NCBI RefSeq assembly: GCF_000002995.4
Contig: NW_025062477.1
Location: 4,994,649 to 5,058,648, forward strand
Origin: Brugia malayi
Lineage: Eukaryota > Nematoda > Chromadorea > Rhabditida > Onchocercidae
Direction: 5' to 3'
DNA length: 64,000 bases
Part shown: piece after piece, positions 53,001 to 64,000 of the stretch
How the letters are laid out: each line of letters starts with the position of its first letter
How positions within the stretch are numbered: position 1 is the first letter of the stretch
Translations under genes and position numbers: made by a program
Notes under the pieces: generated by a model
Told to the model about the DNA's origin: nothing
The model's database searches: none
Seen by the model: only the letters and a program-made list of their open reading frames with translations

Positions 53001-56000
53001 GTGGTCGTTTCACTATTTGTTTGTTTTGAAGTCTATGTTAACACGTAGTGTGTGGATTTCCGTGAAAACAAGCATAATTTCTGATAACAAATCATATCAT
53101 TTCATTGGCAGCATATACTAAATTTAGCTGCTATTTCAAACAATCATTAATTTTAACATTTTTCTCATTTAAGATAAATTGTAAGGTTTTTTGAAAAGTT
53201 TTTATGCTAATAATTTTAAAAGCTTTTTTCAATTTATAAATGATAAAATTCTTGTAAGCATGTAAGCTTGTGCCTTTTTTAATAAATTAATTTGGTTTTA
53301 AAATAAATAAATATAGCAGTAACAATAGTGTTTAAGATGGATAATTAAAAATCAAGAATTTTAAATTTCTAACTTCAGTAGTATGTTCTGATGATTTTGA
53401 AATGAAACGAATTGGCTTGGATGTTTATTGTTTTAAAGTGTTTTCATTCAATAGACATGTTAGTTCCTCAAGGATTTCAATTCTTCAAATTCACTTCATG
53501 AATAATTAATGATAATAATTATTTGTATTAAGCTTAAATAAATTTTAGTTCCCTTAATTTGTTAATATTTTTGGTTCGCCTAAACTGAAAAGTCTATAGC
53601 TATAAAATATTTCAAAAACTAACGAAAAATTTGACAAATTTTGACAAAATATTTTATAGGATAAACAATACATTGATGAATTCTTTGAAAAACCAGATGG
53701 CGAAGGTGACAATCGCTTGTGTCGAGATTATACAATGCATGCTTCACCAAATGGAACCAGTGTTAGCATTCGTAATAAAAAAGAATATGAATATGTTAAA
53801 GTATTATATCGAAGTATGCATTTCATTTCAGTTATTTCTTTTTAATTTTTTTTTTTTTTTTTTCAAGTAAACTAAATTAAATATTTTTGTTTTTTTGCTT
53901 CTACAATTTTCTTCTTCAATTCTCTAAGACATAAATGCTAAAGAAATAATTCTTTTTAATTTCTTAGTTAAATTTTGAAAAAAAAAAAATTATTCATATT
54001 TACAATATTAGTTTTCAACTATCACATAATTGATTTGCCACCAATTTTAGTAGTTGTTTGATTTGTTTAGCAGCCGATTACTCACTGACTTCAATGCCAT
54101 TACTGATTGGTTTAAAATATTATGATGAACGTCTTGAATGGTCTGATAAATCAGCATTTAATTATAGTGATTTCATGGAAGCTGATTTCAAATCACGTTT
54201 TACATACATGAAAAAAGGCCAATGTCGACGTTTTTTCATGTACAGTCCACCAACACGTAAATTTTGTTAATTTTGAAAATGTAAAACTAATTTCATTTAA
54301 ATTATAATATATTTCTCATTAGATAAAATGTATAATCGTTCAATTGATAATTATTTGAAAAGTGTTCATCCTAAATAATATTTTTTACCTTTTTAATTTA
54401 ATTTTGATTAATTGTAATCTTCATATTAGATAATCGCATTTGCAACTTAGCAAATGATTGAATTTATTTTTAATAGAAATTCAAAACTGTAAGATTATTG
54501 CATATCGTAAATGAATTTTGAAATAAGCTAGTGCAATTGTATACTATTGCAATTTCACATTGCTATTTTAATATATAAAATTATCTTTCTTTTCAGTTGG
54601 CCCCAGAAAATATCTCGTCTTTGATATCGATTGTAAATTACGATTTTTCGAATTTCGCGCTGTATGTCGATATAAAGTACCACGTTCTGAGGTTAATTTT
54701 GTTTTCAAAAATTCTGATAATAGATAAGTATCAGTTAAACTATCTCGAATACTACGTATTCATAAGATATAATAACAGTTTTATAATACACAAATGTATA
54801 TCATATTTATACATTATTAATAATTTAAGTGATTAAAAAACTGAAATTTATTTTAATTTTTAAAGTAATGTTTAAAATTCCGTAACACTTTTGCATCGAA
54901 AAAAAAAAGAGAAATAAATTATGAATGAAATATATTTACTTTGTGCTATGTGTGATTACTGCCATTGAATTGACGTTTAACAATAGAAATTATCAAATTA
55001 TATCGTTTCAACCAATTTCATTTAAACTTTATTGATTTAATTTTTAAGTATGAAGAAATGTTTTGAAATAGAAAGAAATTTTAACTCCAATAATTGAAAT
55101 ATTTATACTTTATTACTTACTAATGAGTAGTGGGAATACGAACGTAGAAAATATGTGATTGAGATTACAGGGAAAACATTCCCGGATGACATTTAATTAA
55201 AATCAATTTCAGCTTGATGTCCAACCGGTCCCTCAACCTGATGACTACTCTAAGTCGAAAGAGGTATCATTTTTGATTGAAATTTAATATAGGAATAGTA
55301 GAGGAATGCAACCTTAGTAAAATTACACTTTTCACTATTATTGAAAATTAAAAGTAAACTTTTCAAAATGAAATTTCGAAAAAAAAATAAACAAACTGAT
55401 TTCATTCAATATTATTTCGATAGTATATGAATTATTCCTAGTTTAAAGTTCTAATTCGACTTTTTAAGTTATTTAGAATGTACGGAAATTATAAAAAAGT
55501 TAATGATAAAGTATATTTGCAATGATACTGCAAAATAAGTTCGTAGAAAAAAGTCAAAAACTGTTTCATTCGATTCGTTTATTTAAAATGTTTGTTTAGA
55601 AAAGAAAAACAAAGCAAATGAAATATTTTTTCGATCTTAACTTTCCTGAAAAATTTTCGCTTTGTTTTCTATAAATTTAAATTTTAAAATGTTTAATGTT
55701 TTAGATTAATGAAAATTTGGACTACCACGATTATTGGCATGAAAGTAATTTTTTTTCCTAAGCAACATTGATTATTTTAATTTTATTTTTTTGGCTATGA
55801 ACATACAAAACTCTTTCGTTTAAAATAAATATATATTTAAATTAAAAACACCTGACAAAATGGGAAATTTTTATTACTATTTCTTTGCTTAATATAGTTT
55901 GAGTAAAGTAATTATTCAGGAATATTACTTCATACATTCTGTTTATTTTTGTTCATATTTAAAGATATAAATATCGTTTTTTTTCGATTTTTTTTTTTTT

Positions 56001-56219
56001 TTTGATATCGTTAGCTGAAATTTCAGTTGTATAGAAGAAATGATTGCAGCAAAAGCAATGACAAGCAATTATTCCGTAAGACATATATATATATATTTTT
56101 TTTTTATTAACACGAAATTCTTTTCAATGAATCCAAAAAATTTCATAATAATTTCATTAATATTGAAATCTTCACAGATTAGAGCTCTTGCAGCTTTCAA
56201 CAATAATGGAATTAATTAA
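52906..56219 (+). CDS. Secreted C-type-lectin-domain protein, right copy
   Basis: Exons: 52906-52975, 53379-53458, 53660-53813, 54071-54256, 54597-54691, 55213-55263, 55705-55744, 56050-56075, 56178-56219; 744 nt, 247 residues, all phases consistent. Signal peptide in exon 1. The lectin fold shows CSDDFEMKR...VYCFKVF, NRLCRDY, SVSIRNKKEYEYVKVLY, PLLIGLKYYDE, LEWSDKSAFNYSDF, QCRRFFMYSPP, DIDCKLRFFEFRAVCRYKV. The EPN/QPD and WND motifs are missing. One NGT sequon lies in exon 3. The tail after the domain is proline- and aspartate-rich (VQPVPQPDDYSKSKE) and ends in a short LAAFNNNGIN segment. The same exon layout as the left copy proves common origin, yet most surface residues differ. Likely role: extracellular or host-interface recognition or defence; this is inference. 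Confidence 0.8.
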
Positions 56220-56244
56220 AGGGGACTAACAATATTTGAATTAA

Positions 56245-56866
56245 GGACAATATTTTTTCTATTAGTTAGCCAAGGAAATAGTTAGATTTCTGGGTAATAT
56301 GAGTAAAGTATATATTGGATAGAATAACTAAAATAATAAAATAGAATTAAAATTGTGTCTTATTGATAAAATATCTAAGAAAAGAAATCAACAAATGATA
56401 TTTCAGAAGATTGTGCTGTCTGGCAGATAGTTGTAATTCTTCCGCTCGCAATATTTTTGCTTCGTTTTTATAAATACATATTTTAAATTATATAAATATT
56501 ATTTGTAAATAATTTCAAATAAAAAAAAAAAATTCTTCGAACTGAATAATACAACTGAGAATAAATGAAAACGAATATTGTCCAATTATCCAATCAATGA
56601 AAGTTATTACTTATAAAGTTACAAGTAAAGTTATCTACAAGTAAACTTCAATTATGTTTTTTGCCCTACCAAAGCAATCAATTAATTAATTATCTGTCAA
56701 CATTCATGTCACATACATGACTTATGCTAATGGATAAGTTACTGCATAACATTCACTTACTCATGCAACAATAGTAAGATGATTTTATTGTTGACAAGAT
56801 GTGACAATAATGCACATCCAGTGCATGGTCACCTGAAACTTTTTCCAATGATTCATTTGGCGACAA
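56245..56866 (-). repeat. Inverted repeat A, right arm
   Basis: Near-identical reverse complement of 43955-44580, starting just after the right lectin stop codon. The frame at 56779-56964 is an antisense shadow of this repeat. Confidence 0.92.
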
Positions 56867-58813
56867 CTGACTTCATAGTATCTAATGGATCATTCTGTTC
56901 ACAATTAAAATCAGCACTACTTCAAATTATTTTCTATTCAGTAATGCGTAAAAGTATGGTTTGATGATTTTAAAATGGTTTGCGCGACATTCATTTTACC
57001 CCTTAATGACCTCTGACCTTTACGAATTTTGTTCTTGAATTAATTATTAGTTAAGATGCTACAATTTATAACATTTTTCTGAGTCGAATTTTCACTTTTA
57101 TAAATAATATATATTTTGCTGCACAAATCATAACATAGATTTTGAGATATTGGAATAATTCATTCCAGGGAAGTGCTTCCGAAATGAATTATTCGCATTA
57201 TATTCTCCCATTTTTTCTTTCAGCACGATGATTCGCTTCCTTTTTCTTTTGCAAAATTTTTTATATTTGATATTATCTTGATATTATGTATGATATCTTT
57301 TATCATTTTAAGTAAAATAAAACTTTTTTCTTCTTGGCAAATTTAAAACTACATTTTTTGATAAATTTACGCTGCATTTTTAGTATTATGTTCACATTAT
57401 ATTTTAGCAAAAAATTATGCTCAATTTTTGATCAATTTACGCGGAATTTTTAATAAATTTATCCTATATTTTTTGCAAAAAACTATGCTTTATTTTCGAT
57501 CAATTAACATAGAATTTTTATCAAAGCTATGCTACATTTTTCATAAAAACATATAATAGAAATGCGCTAATGTCACAGCTCTATGATCTTTCCATTTAAC
57601 ACAAATATATGATGAAAAATGGCAGATTGTATGGATGAAATTACTCTAAGAATTGCATCAAATCAATTCATTGCTGGAAAATGGTCAAATATTTGATTTC
57701 CTTTGGTCACATTGTCACAAGAGGAGGACATTGTATAGGAAAGAAGTATCAACCCGCCAATAATAATTTCACTAGCTTTAGTCTAAGGGTGTATGTATGT
57801 GTGCATGTGTGTGTGTATGTATGCCATTGTTACTGGTCACTGGTCATTATGTTGGTCACTTGAGTATATCTAATATTAGATATGTGAGCAAGAAGAGATC
57901 ACACATTGCTTCCTATATAAAATATCTGATTTCTTTAAATCTCTCACACAAACTACTATCTCTCATTTCCTTTGCTCTTAAATTTCTTCATTTCTCTTAC
58001 TGTATGATTCATCAAATCTCTGCCTAAACCATAATATTTTCATCGTTATCACTTTGCATTTTGCACATAGTTCACAATTTCTTTCACTTTCTGTTCTATC
58101 AAATTATTCTATTTTCTTCTTCTCTAATTGGGCGGTTTTTGTTTTTGTTTTTTGTTCTCCTTCCTTCGGCGGCTTTTCTCTCTTTTTTTTCTGCTCCCTT
58201 TTTAGGCGGGTGTTAAATGTTGGTACCATTAGCTGGGTATATAAATTCGAGAATACTTTTGCTACATTTCATTTCATCTTCCGTTCATCATCATCATCAT
58301 CATCAAATTCTTAGATGGTCACTCTCTTCTTATTAGTTGGTTACGATTGGTCAGAAAGAGGGGTCATTCAATTTAGCTCAGATTTATAGGGTTTAGTTTT
58401 AGTTTTGGGCAATTTAATATTGAAACATTTCCATTCTTAAGCAGTCTGTAAACTCATCGTAACATTTTACTGCTTATAGTTAGTCATCGCTGTTAGTAAG
58501 AGAGAGTGGGAAAAGGAGAAAGAGAGAGCGGTCATTCAAATCTTTTAGCAGCACCTCAAATTCATCTTTCTTTTTCTGTCTTATTTTGTTCCTACGATTA
58601 TGTTGGGATTAACCAATTTGACCTAATACATTGTAATTTTTAATTGATATCTGCTGTACGGTAGTAATCTCTAAAAGATATGATCTTCTTGCAGTGTTTC
58701 TCTCATAGAAGTTTCACAGAAAAATTCATAAAAATTCATTTTCTGTGGGCGGAGAATTTTCAGGTTTTTCAAGTTTACATCTTACTACTTACCATACACT
58801 AACATTCACCATC
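56867..58813. other. Intergenic, upstream of HMG gene
   Basis: No gene supported; the open frames between 57681 and 58314 are low-complexity. From about 57900 the sequence becomes pyrimidine-rich, with CATCAT repeats near 58285-58305 and a GA-rich block at 58499-58530, as expected of a nematode promoter and 5' untranslated region. A TTTTCAG at 58757-58763, 50 bases before the ATG, could be a trans-splice acceptor. Confidence 0.4.
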
Positions 58814-59775
58814 ATGGCTAAGACAGGGCCAAAGGGATCAAAAAAGTCAAGTAAAAGGTCAAGCGGAGCATCAACATCAAAGCAAAAGAAGACGAAGAAG
58901 GTCAAAGTAAGTTAGCTTTTTTTTTATTTCCATAAAAAAAGCAAAACAATTAGTGTGGATGAGTACTTTAAGTACTATAAGCACATAAGTACTATAATTA
59001 TTACAGCATAAGTACTAACATATCAGTCATTAATAGACTAAACCATGGGTGATATGATATGTTGTATTTTCAGACTATCCCCTATTGTATTTTCTGAGAT
59101 CTTTTTGCAGGATCCGAATGCACCGAAGCGAGCCAAGTCAGCTTACATGTTCTGGTTGCTGGAAAATAGATCTCGTATAGCGAAACCTGGCATGTCTGTC
59201 ATTGATGTGAGCAAAGCAGCAGGTGTTGAATGGGGCAAGGTAAAAGATAAGAGCAAGTACGAGAAAATGGCCAGCCAGGATAAGCAGCGATATGAGGCAG
59301 TATGTATTTTCTTTTTCAGATATACATTTGATTACTAATATTTTGTTTATGTTTGAAATTTGGTCTGTAAAAAATGAAACATTCTAGTTCTAGCTACACA
59401 ATTCATAATAATGATTACATCATTTTAATTACATTATTCTAGGGAAATAACTGATCTTCGTGAATAAATATATCATGTTGATCAGTTTGACATATCATTA
59501 TCATATCATATTCGCTGTAATACAGTTTTTCCAGGCTATAGTCATGGATTATTTGTAGTATCATTAGTTCTCAATAGCTTTTTTATAATTCCAATTAATT
59601 AGTTAATTCATTTAATTCATATTGCATCTAAACAATACACTTATCATCTAACAAAACGAGAAAGAAATTAGGTCGAATTAGGCGGACTAATAGAATATTC
59701 GAATAGTTTTTTTTTTTTTTTTTTCGGAATCAAATTGAAAGCTGATTTCAGGAAAAGAAAAAATACAAGAAGTAA
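58814..59775 (+). CDS. hmg-1.1: Small HMG-box chromatin protein
   Basis: Architectural DNA-binding protein of the HMG-1.1/HMG-D type, expected in the nucleus. Exons 58814-58906, 59111-59299 and 59752-59775; 306 nt, 101 residues. Residues 1-31 are a lysine/serine-rich basic tail (KKSSKRSSG). A single HMG box follows at about 32-101: DPNAPKRAKSAYMFWLLENR, then VSKAAGVEWGKV, SKYEKMASQDKQRYEAEKKK. The start is chosen because the ATG is in good context and directly opens the basic tail. There is no acidic C-terminal tail. The codon composition is clearly less A+T-rich than the introns. The assignment to the family is firm; one-to-one orthology with C. elegans hmg-1.1 is inferred from size and the single box. 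Confidence 0.88.
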
Positions 59776-61004
59776 CAGTGAAGAAGATTAAAGGCAACGG
59801 TTTTTTTTTCTTTTTTTCATGCATTTTTTTAAGCTGTTAATTTTAATCTCGCTTTTTTTTTTGTCGTGGAATTTTTTTATATGTGTGTGTGTCTTTTTTT
59901 TTTTTTTTTGACTTTTTTCGGATATTCTATTCTTTTCTTTTGCGCATTCCAAAATTTTATTGTCGTCGAAATTCATGTCGGATATTTTATCCTTTTATAT
60001 GATTTTTTCTTTATAAAGTTTCAACAGAAACAGAATCTGAGGTTTGTTTAAAATAGGAAAGGAATTTTAAAGGGCTGCAAAATTATTGTCAGGGATTTAT
60101 CATCAACTTCTATCGGCATTTAACCGTGCTAGTTGCCTGACCTTTATATTACCGTATTCCTTCCAAATGTTTGATTTTTCTTTCTAATGATCTTGCTTTG
60201 TATTGGTTGCTAATTAATGGAAATACCTCAGTGTTTTTGGGTGCGCTTCATTAAATGTTGAAGTAAAAATAAGTTGGTTTGAGATGTGTCGAACATTGGT
60301 AAAATTCCAATTGTGTTTCCAATCATATTCGGGTTGTAATATCGATCAGGCTACCACCAAATAGGCTTGGTACGGAAGAAAAAGAATGTAAGACCAGTTA
60401 AGAAATTAAAAATGTGAGGTAAAACAGCGTAGTGATAGCGCTCTGTACTGCAAAATTCAAGCAATTTTACGGAATAAGACTGTTACTGTTTTCTAGTAAT
60501 TTGAAGTAACTTGTTGAATAGATTTGATTATTTAATTAGCTGATTTGGATACTTTTGGAAATACAATAATTATGGCGCATTTACTAATTTCGAGATGTGA
60601 GGAAGTAAAGAATTTGAAGCTAATATGTTACTAGTTTTACATACTTATGCATTGATAAGATCGTCCAAAGAGTATCAAGATTATGAGGTAAAAGCTGATA
60701 ATTTACTAACTGTTTGATTTGAATTTTTCATCTTTGAAGCTTCCTTGCATTATCAAGTTCTCAAAGGAGAGGCCAGTAAGGGAGTAATTTTTTTTCGAAA
60801 CATATTATGGAATATGCTAGGAGTGATTAATTAATTAGTTGCGTTGGACTGAAGTTTTTAATAATGGATTCGAGTTTGCGGTTGTTATTGCAATTAAATC
60901 GACGAGTTAAAAAAATAGAAGAATTAAGTTTGGACTGAGAGATTAAATTTATTTATTTTGCAGGAGATATGATGGTGAAGGTGTTTGTGAAATAATTTTA
61001 AGCT
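59776..61004. other. Intergenic
   Basis: Poly-T-rich 3' flank of the HMG gene, then unremarkable sequence. No exon supported. The two overlapping frames at 59788-60051 are K/F-rich products of T/A runs. Confidence 0.5.
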
Positions 61005-62896
61005 ATGCTTCGTATTATTGCTTGTCCTTTGACGAATGTAAGATGTCAAACCGTTTTCCAGAAATTTTCAAGCTTTGCTCAACCTTCAGTTTCTGATCAT
61101 CAGGTGTGATTGTTTAATTTTTTTACACTTTATATACTGTCATTAATTTCGTTTTACCTGTAAAAGCAATCGATATGATGGATTAGTGTTGTAAGGATAA
61201 GGTTAAAAACTGCGTGAGATTAAATGGAAAGTGACACCTTGACCGTATTAAAAGGATAGATCAATAATTAAAACGATTTAATTAACTTAAAACAGTTGTT
61301 TTTATTTATTTTGATTCAAAGTACTTTACAAACATCGTCGATAAAAATGGAACTGTCTTTCTTTCGTAGGGTTATCAGTCCATTGTAATGGAGGATGTTT
61401 TATGTTTACCTGATTTTATTTAGTTTCCTCGTGTGATTAATTGTTTCCTTCATTTATGCAAAAATTTTGTTTCCTTTCTTATCCAAAGATTTCTTTTTTT
61501 CATTAATTGGAATTTAAATCGTATCTTATGCAGCAGGTGAGTAAGAAATATGTAATCTATGACAGCTTTAGCTGATTTAGATGGTGACCATATTAAAAAA
61601 AAAGTAACTGCATTTCAATTAGCATATTCGAAATCATTAATTGGTTAGTATGAAGTGATGAGTCAATTCATTATGTATATGATTTGGTTGTTTTAATTTA
61701 ATGAAAAATATACTTTCCAGATATCAGAGATAAGCATATCAAAAAATGCTAATAAACCATTTATTTTGCTGGAGGATGACAAATCTATAGTACCGGTTTT
61801 TGATTTAAATCGAAGGTTGGGAAATGTTTTTGCTCAGTTTCGTTATCGACATTTTTTCGAAAAAGAATTCACTGTTAAAGGTTTTCTTAATGGAGCAATA
61901 CAGGTAATATCAGTTGATAATATAATAAAGTAAAACATAAAAATTGATTTGAGCAAAAAATTTTTTTCTCAAACTTTTATGAATTCATTTTAATTATAGA
62001 TTATATTTTCAATTAAAAAGGAAGCTTTAGCTGGAAAAAGTTGAATACAACATGAGAGTTTCATAATTATTTTTAGAAACAGGTCTATCTTATACCAGTT
62101 AATTTTAGTAAGGAGAGATATGAAACTATAAGTGGAGATACGAATAGATTTCTCAGCAAATATATTATTTTCAAAGTTTTAGCACTTTATAAAATTCCTA
62201 TCTATCTAAGTTGATTTAAATTTTTCGAGTCCCATTTTCTCATAGCTGTAATTTATAACTTTAATTTTATCTTTTCAGGCTTTCCTTTTTAAAATCTTCA
62301 CTTTTTATTCCTATTAGAATTTTATTAAAACTAGTTTCTAATTAAAAGTGAGGAACTTTTAGGTTTTGCAATAGGTTTCTGTTTAGGGCTGTATCGCAAT
62401 TAATGTTATTAAAAATTCATAACATTAGTTTTCGATGATGCATAATTGATAGTTGTAGTTGCGAAACACCTTCCTTGTAACAATTAAAAAAAAAAAAAAA
62501 AAAAATCCAATGAATAATTCATGATCACCCTAGACTAGAACTACCACTAGAAATGCATCGAGTAAAAAAAAACTAGCACTAAAAACCTTATCTTACAAAA
62601 CTTGAAATATAGCATTATTATTTTAAATATAACATGTCATTACCTTATCATCATATCAATCAGTCAATAGGATTGTTTTCTAGGCTGCTGTTTTATGTGC
62701 GGGTTATATTCGTTATGGAGATTGGGGTAATTTAAGAAGGATAATGATTGATGAAACTGTTTCTGAATTGCAAACGCGATTCGATCCATTTAATATGGAA
62801 GATTTCGAACGATTGCAATTCTCTACTAATGATGTTATTTGTTCCGTCATTGATTCCTCTTACACATGTGGCAAAATACAACCAAAGAGTGCGTAA
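61005..62896 (+). CDS. Mitochondrial MAIP1/Tim44-like protein, 3' end uncertain
   Basis: Exons 61005-61103, 61721-61903 and 62684-62896 join in phase 0 and give 164 residues before a TAA. The N-terminus (MLRIIACPLTNVRCQTVFQK) is a typical arginine-containing mitochondrial presequence. The middle, FFEKEFTVKGFLNGAIQAAV, then WGNLRRIMIDETVSEL, resembles the MAIP1 (AFG3L2-interacting matrix protein) block with its F-x-REF-x-x-GF-x-x-GA pattern; this match is from memory and tentative. The protein is much shorter than that family. Past about codon 150 the family-like reading seems to continue in another frame (AKYNQRVRKIYLSIL, 62874-62920), so there may be an indel, an unseen intron (GTAAAA donor at 62893) or gene decay. 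Confidence 0.5.
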
Positions 62897-64000
62897 AATT
62901 TATCTTAGCATATTATTAGAACGCAAATATGCATCATCACTTAGTATTTCTGTTTGGATGTCTTTCTTTAATTTTCTAACTTCTCAGGCCAAACTAGTAG
63001 AAGAATTAATAGTTTGTTTTTCGCATGCACTCTTCCGTAAAGCTGTTGCAAAATTGAAATCAGATGATAACAAAGTTACGAAAAGTTTCTGGTATTCCAA
63101 ATAAAAATTTGGAATTCTTTTTGCTATAGATGAAATCTGCAATTTTTGATGAACTTGAATTGTTGTTTCCTGTGGATACTTGAATCGAGCCTGCACCTTA
63201 ATACTTTTTGATCCTAAACCATTTTCTGAAGTTCTAACATTGCTAATTTCTGAACACAAGTGTAATTAATTGGGAACAGTCAGGTTATTGCAGCTTCTGG
63301 ATTACGGTCATTTTTTCCATTAAAACATCGAGCTTTTTATTCACAAGCTATCATTTACATCAAGAAGAGCAACATGAATGAAAATGAAAGTATTGAGCGT
63401 TTGCTAAGGATATCACCTCCTGGAAGCTTACTCATCTGCAACATCACGTAAGTTTTTTACATGCTATAATGGACAACGGCCGAAGAAATCCTTCAACGAC
63501 AGCCTGAGGAAAGAGAGGAAGCAGAAATGAAGAAAGCATGAAAAGCGAATCTTGTAATGAAATAAGCGGAAGTTAGAAAAAAACTTGATATCTTACTTAG
63601 GATGAAGAAAGAAATATGCAGTGACGAAATAAAAGATTACCAGAAGAATGACCTTTTCATTTTGCTTATACGTTTTATCTGTTTTCCGTCTACTTTTCAT
63701 TTTTTTTTTAATCTTTCACTATTACTTTTATATATTCCACCGATAATGCGATCTAAAAAAAAATGGAATCAATGGAAAATCTGCATGAAGTACTTCTGAA
63801 GGAAACGAAAATTATTTCTAGATTATCGAGAATTCTAAACCCACTTGGAATGTGGAAAGTTACCCGAATCAATTTCTTTGATTACCCGTAAGAAGCAAAT
63901 GGATTACTGGGAATATTCGATGTTGTCTAAATGGAACTTGCCGATGAGTTTCAGATTACATTATTACACCGACTCAATGTATCAGTGATTCTTCTAGATT
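62897..64000. other. Unassigned right edge with several open stretches
   Basis: Open segments that could be exons but could not be placed. On the plus strand, 63284-63450 opens after a CAGTCAG acceptor (ends LLRISPPGSLLICNIT). Then 63763-63891 encodes MESMENLHEVLL...LGMWKVTRINFFDYP, and 63931-64000 (MELADEFQITLLHRLNVSV) runs off the window. Their composition is more protein-like than the intergenic noise. They may be the 3' part of the MAIP1-like gene or the start of another gene. Confidence 0.25.

Noticed and set aside
56779..56964. 61-codon plus-strand frame next to inverted repeat A
   Set aside because: Mostly antisense to the duplicated RING exon 4 sequence; no independent support.
57681..58314. 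Three overlapping plus-strand frames upstream of the HMG gene
   Set aside because: GT-repeat and pyrimidine-rich promoter sequence translated; no domain or splice logic.
62984..63259. 91-codon minus-strand frame with fairly protein-like composition
   Set aside because: No recognisable family, no start context and no partner exon; it overlaps the region where the plus-strand MAIP1-like gene may continue. Kept only as a possibility.
1..64000. tRNA, rRNA, transposon terminal repeats or reverse-transcriptase/transposase coding
   Set aside because: I looked for tRNA-like folds with conserved boxes and for transposase or polymerase motifs and found none; the inverted repeats here carry host-type genes, not mobile-element genes.

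Overview
The window looks like nuclear DNA of a nematode, most likely a spirurid or filarial-type (clade III) species. I infer this from the extreme A+T content, the GT-AG introns of a few hundred bases with TTTCAG-type acceptors, and the gene set: a Still life/TIAM-type RhoGEF, a MOD-5-type serotonin transporter, a small HMG-box protein and fast-evolving secreted C-type lectins. The species is not certain. Every gene was assembled by eye from open frames, splice signals, phase agreement and family motifs, so exon edges are predictions.

Left part (1-32 kb). A 17-exon RhoGEF gene (tiam-1/still life) runs on the minus strand from 23527 to 4053. It encodes an acylation-type N-terminus, WH1, a PH-like region, RBD, PDZ, DH and PH, and links membrane, Ras-type and Rac signalling. 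Its first intron holds a CA-rich stretch, a short GC-rich island and a 31-bp minisatellite with seven copies. The 8.5 kb upstream of it is repeat-rich and shows only one weak orphan exon.

Middle (32-38.8 kb). A 13-exon plus-strand SLC6 transporter most like the serotonin transporter, with a threonine-rich N-terminal tail.

Accessory cluster (41.4-56.9 kb). This is the interesting part. It contains (i) a truncated TRAIP-like RING-H2 gene on the plus strand; (ii) two secreted C-type-lectin genes facing each other as an inverted pair, minus at 44.6-47.7 kb and plus at 52.9-56.2 kb; (iii) a third copy of the lectin signal-peptide exon spliced, in a consistent phase, onto an inverted copy of the TRAIP-like tail at 50.1-50.8 kb, which predicts a new secreted basic peptide of 89 residues; and (iv) inverted repeats that tie these together. 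In the RING/chimera pair the flanking introns are almost identical while the exons between them differ at about a quarter of their bases, nearly always changing the amino acid. That is the pattern expected of diversifying selection on a secreted product.

Right part (57-64 kb). A small HMG-box gene (58.8-59.8 kb) and a mitochondrial MAIP1-like gene (61.0-62.9 kb) whose 3' end looks frame-broken. A few unassigned open stretches run to the edge of the window.
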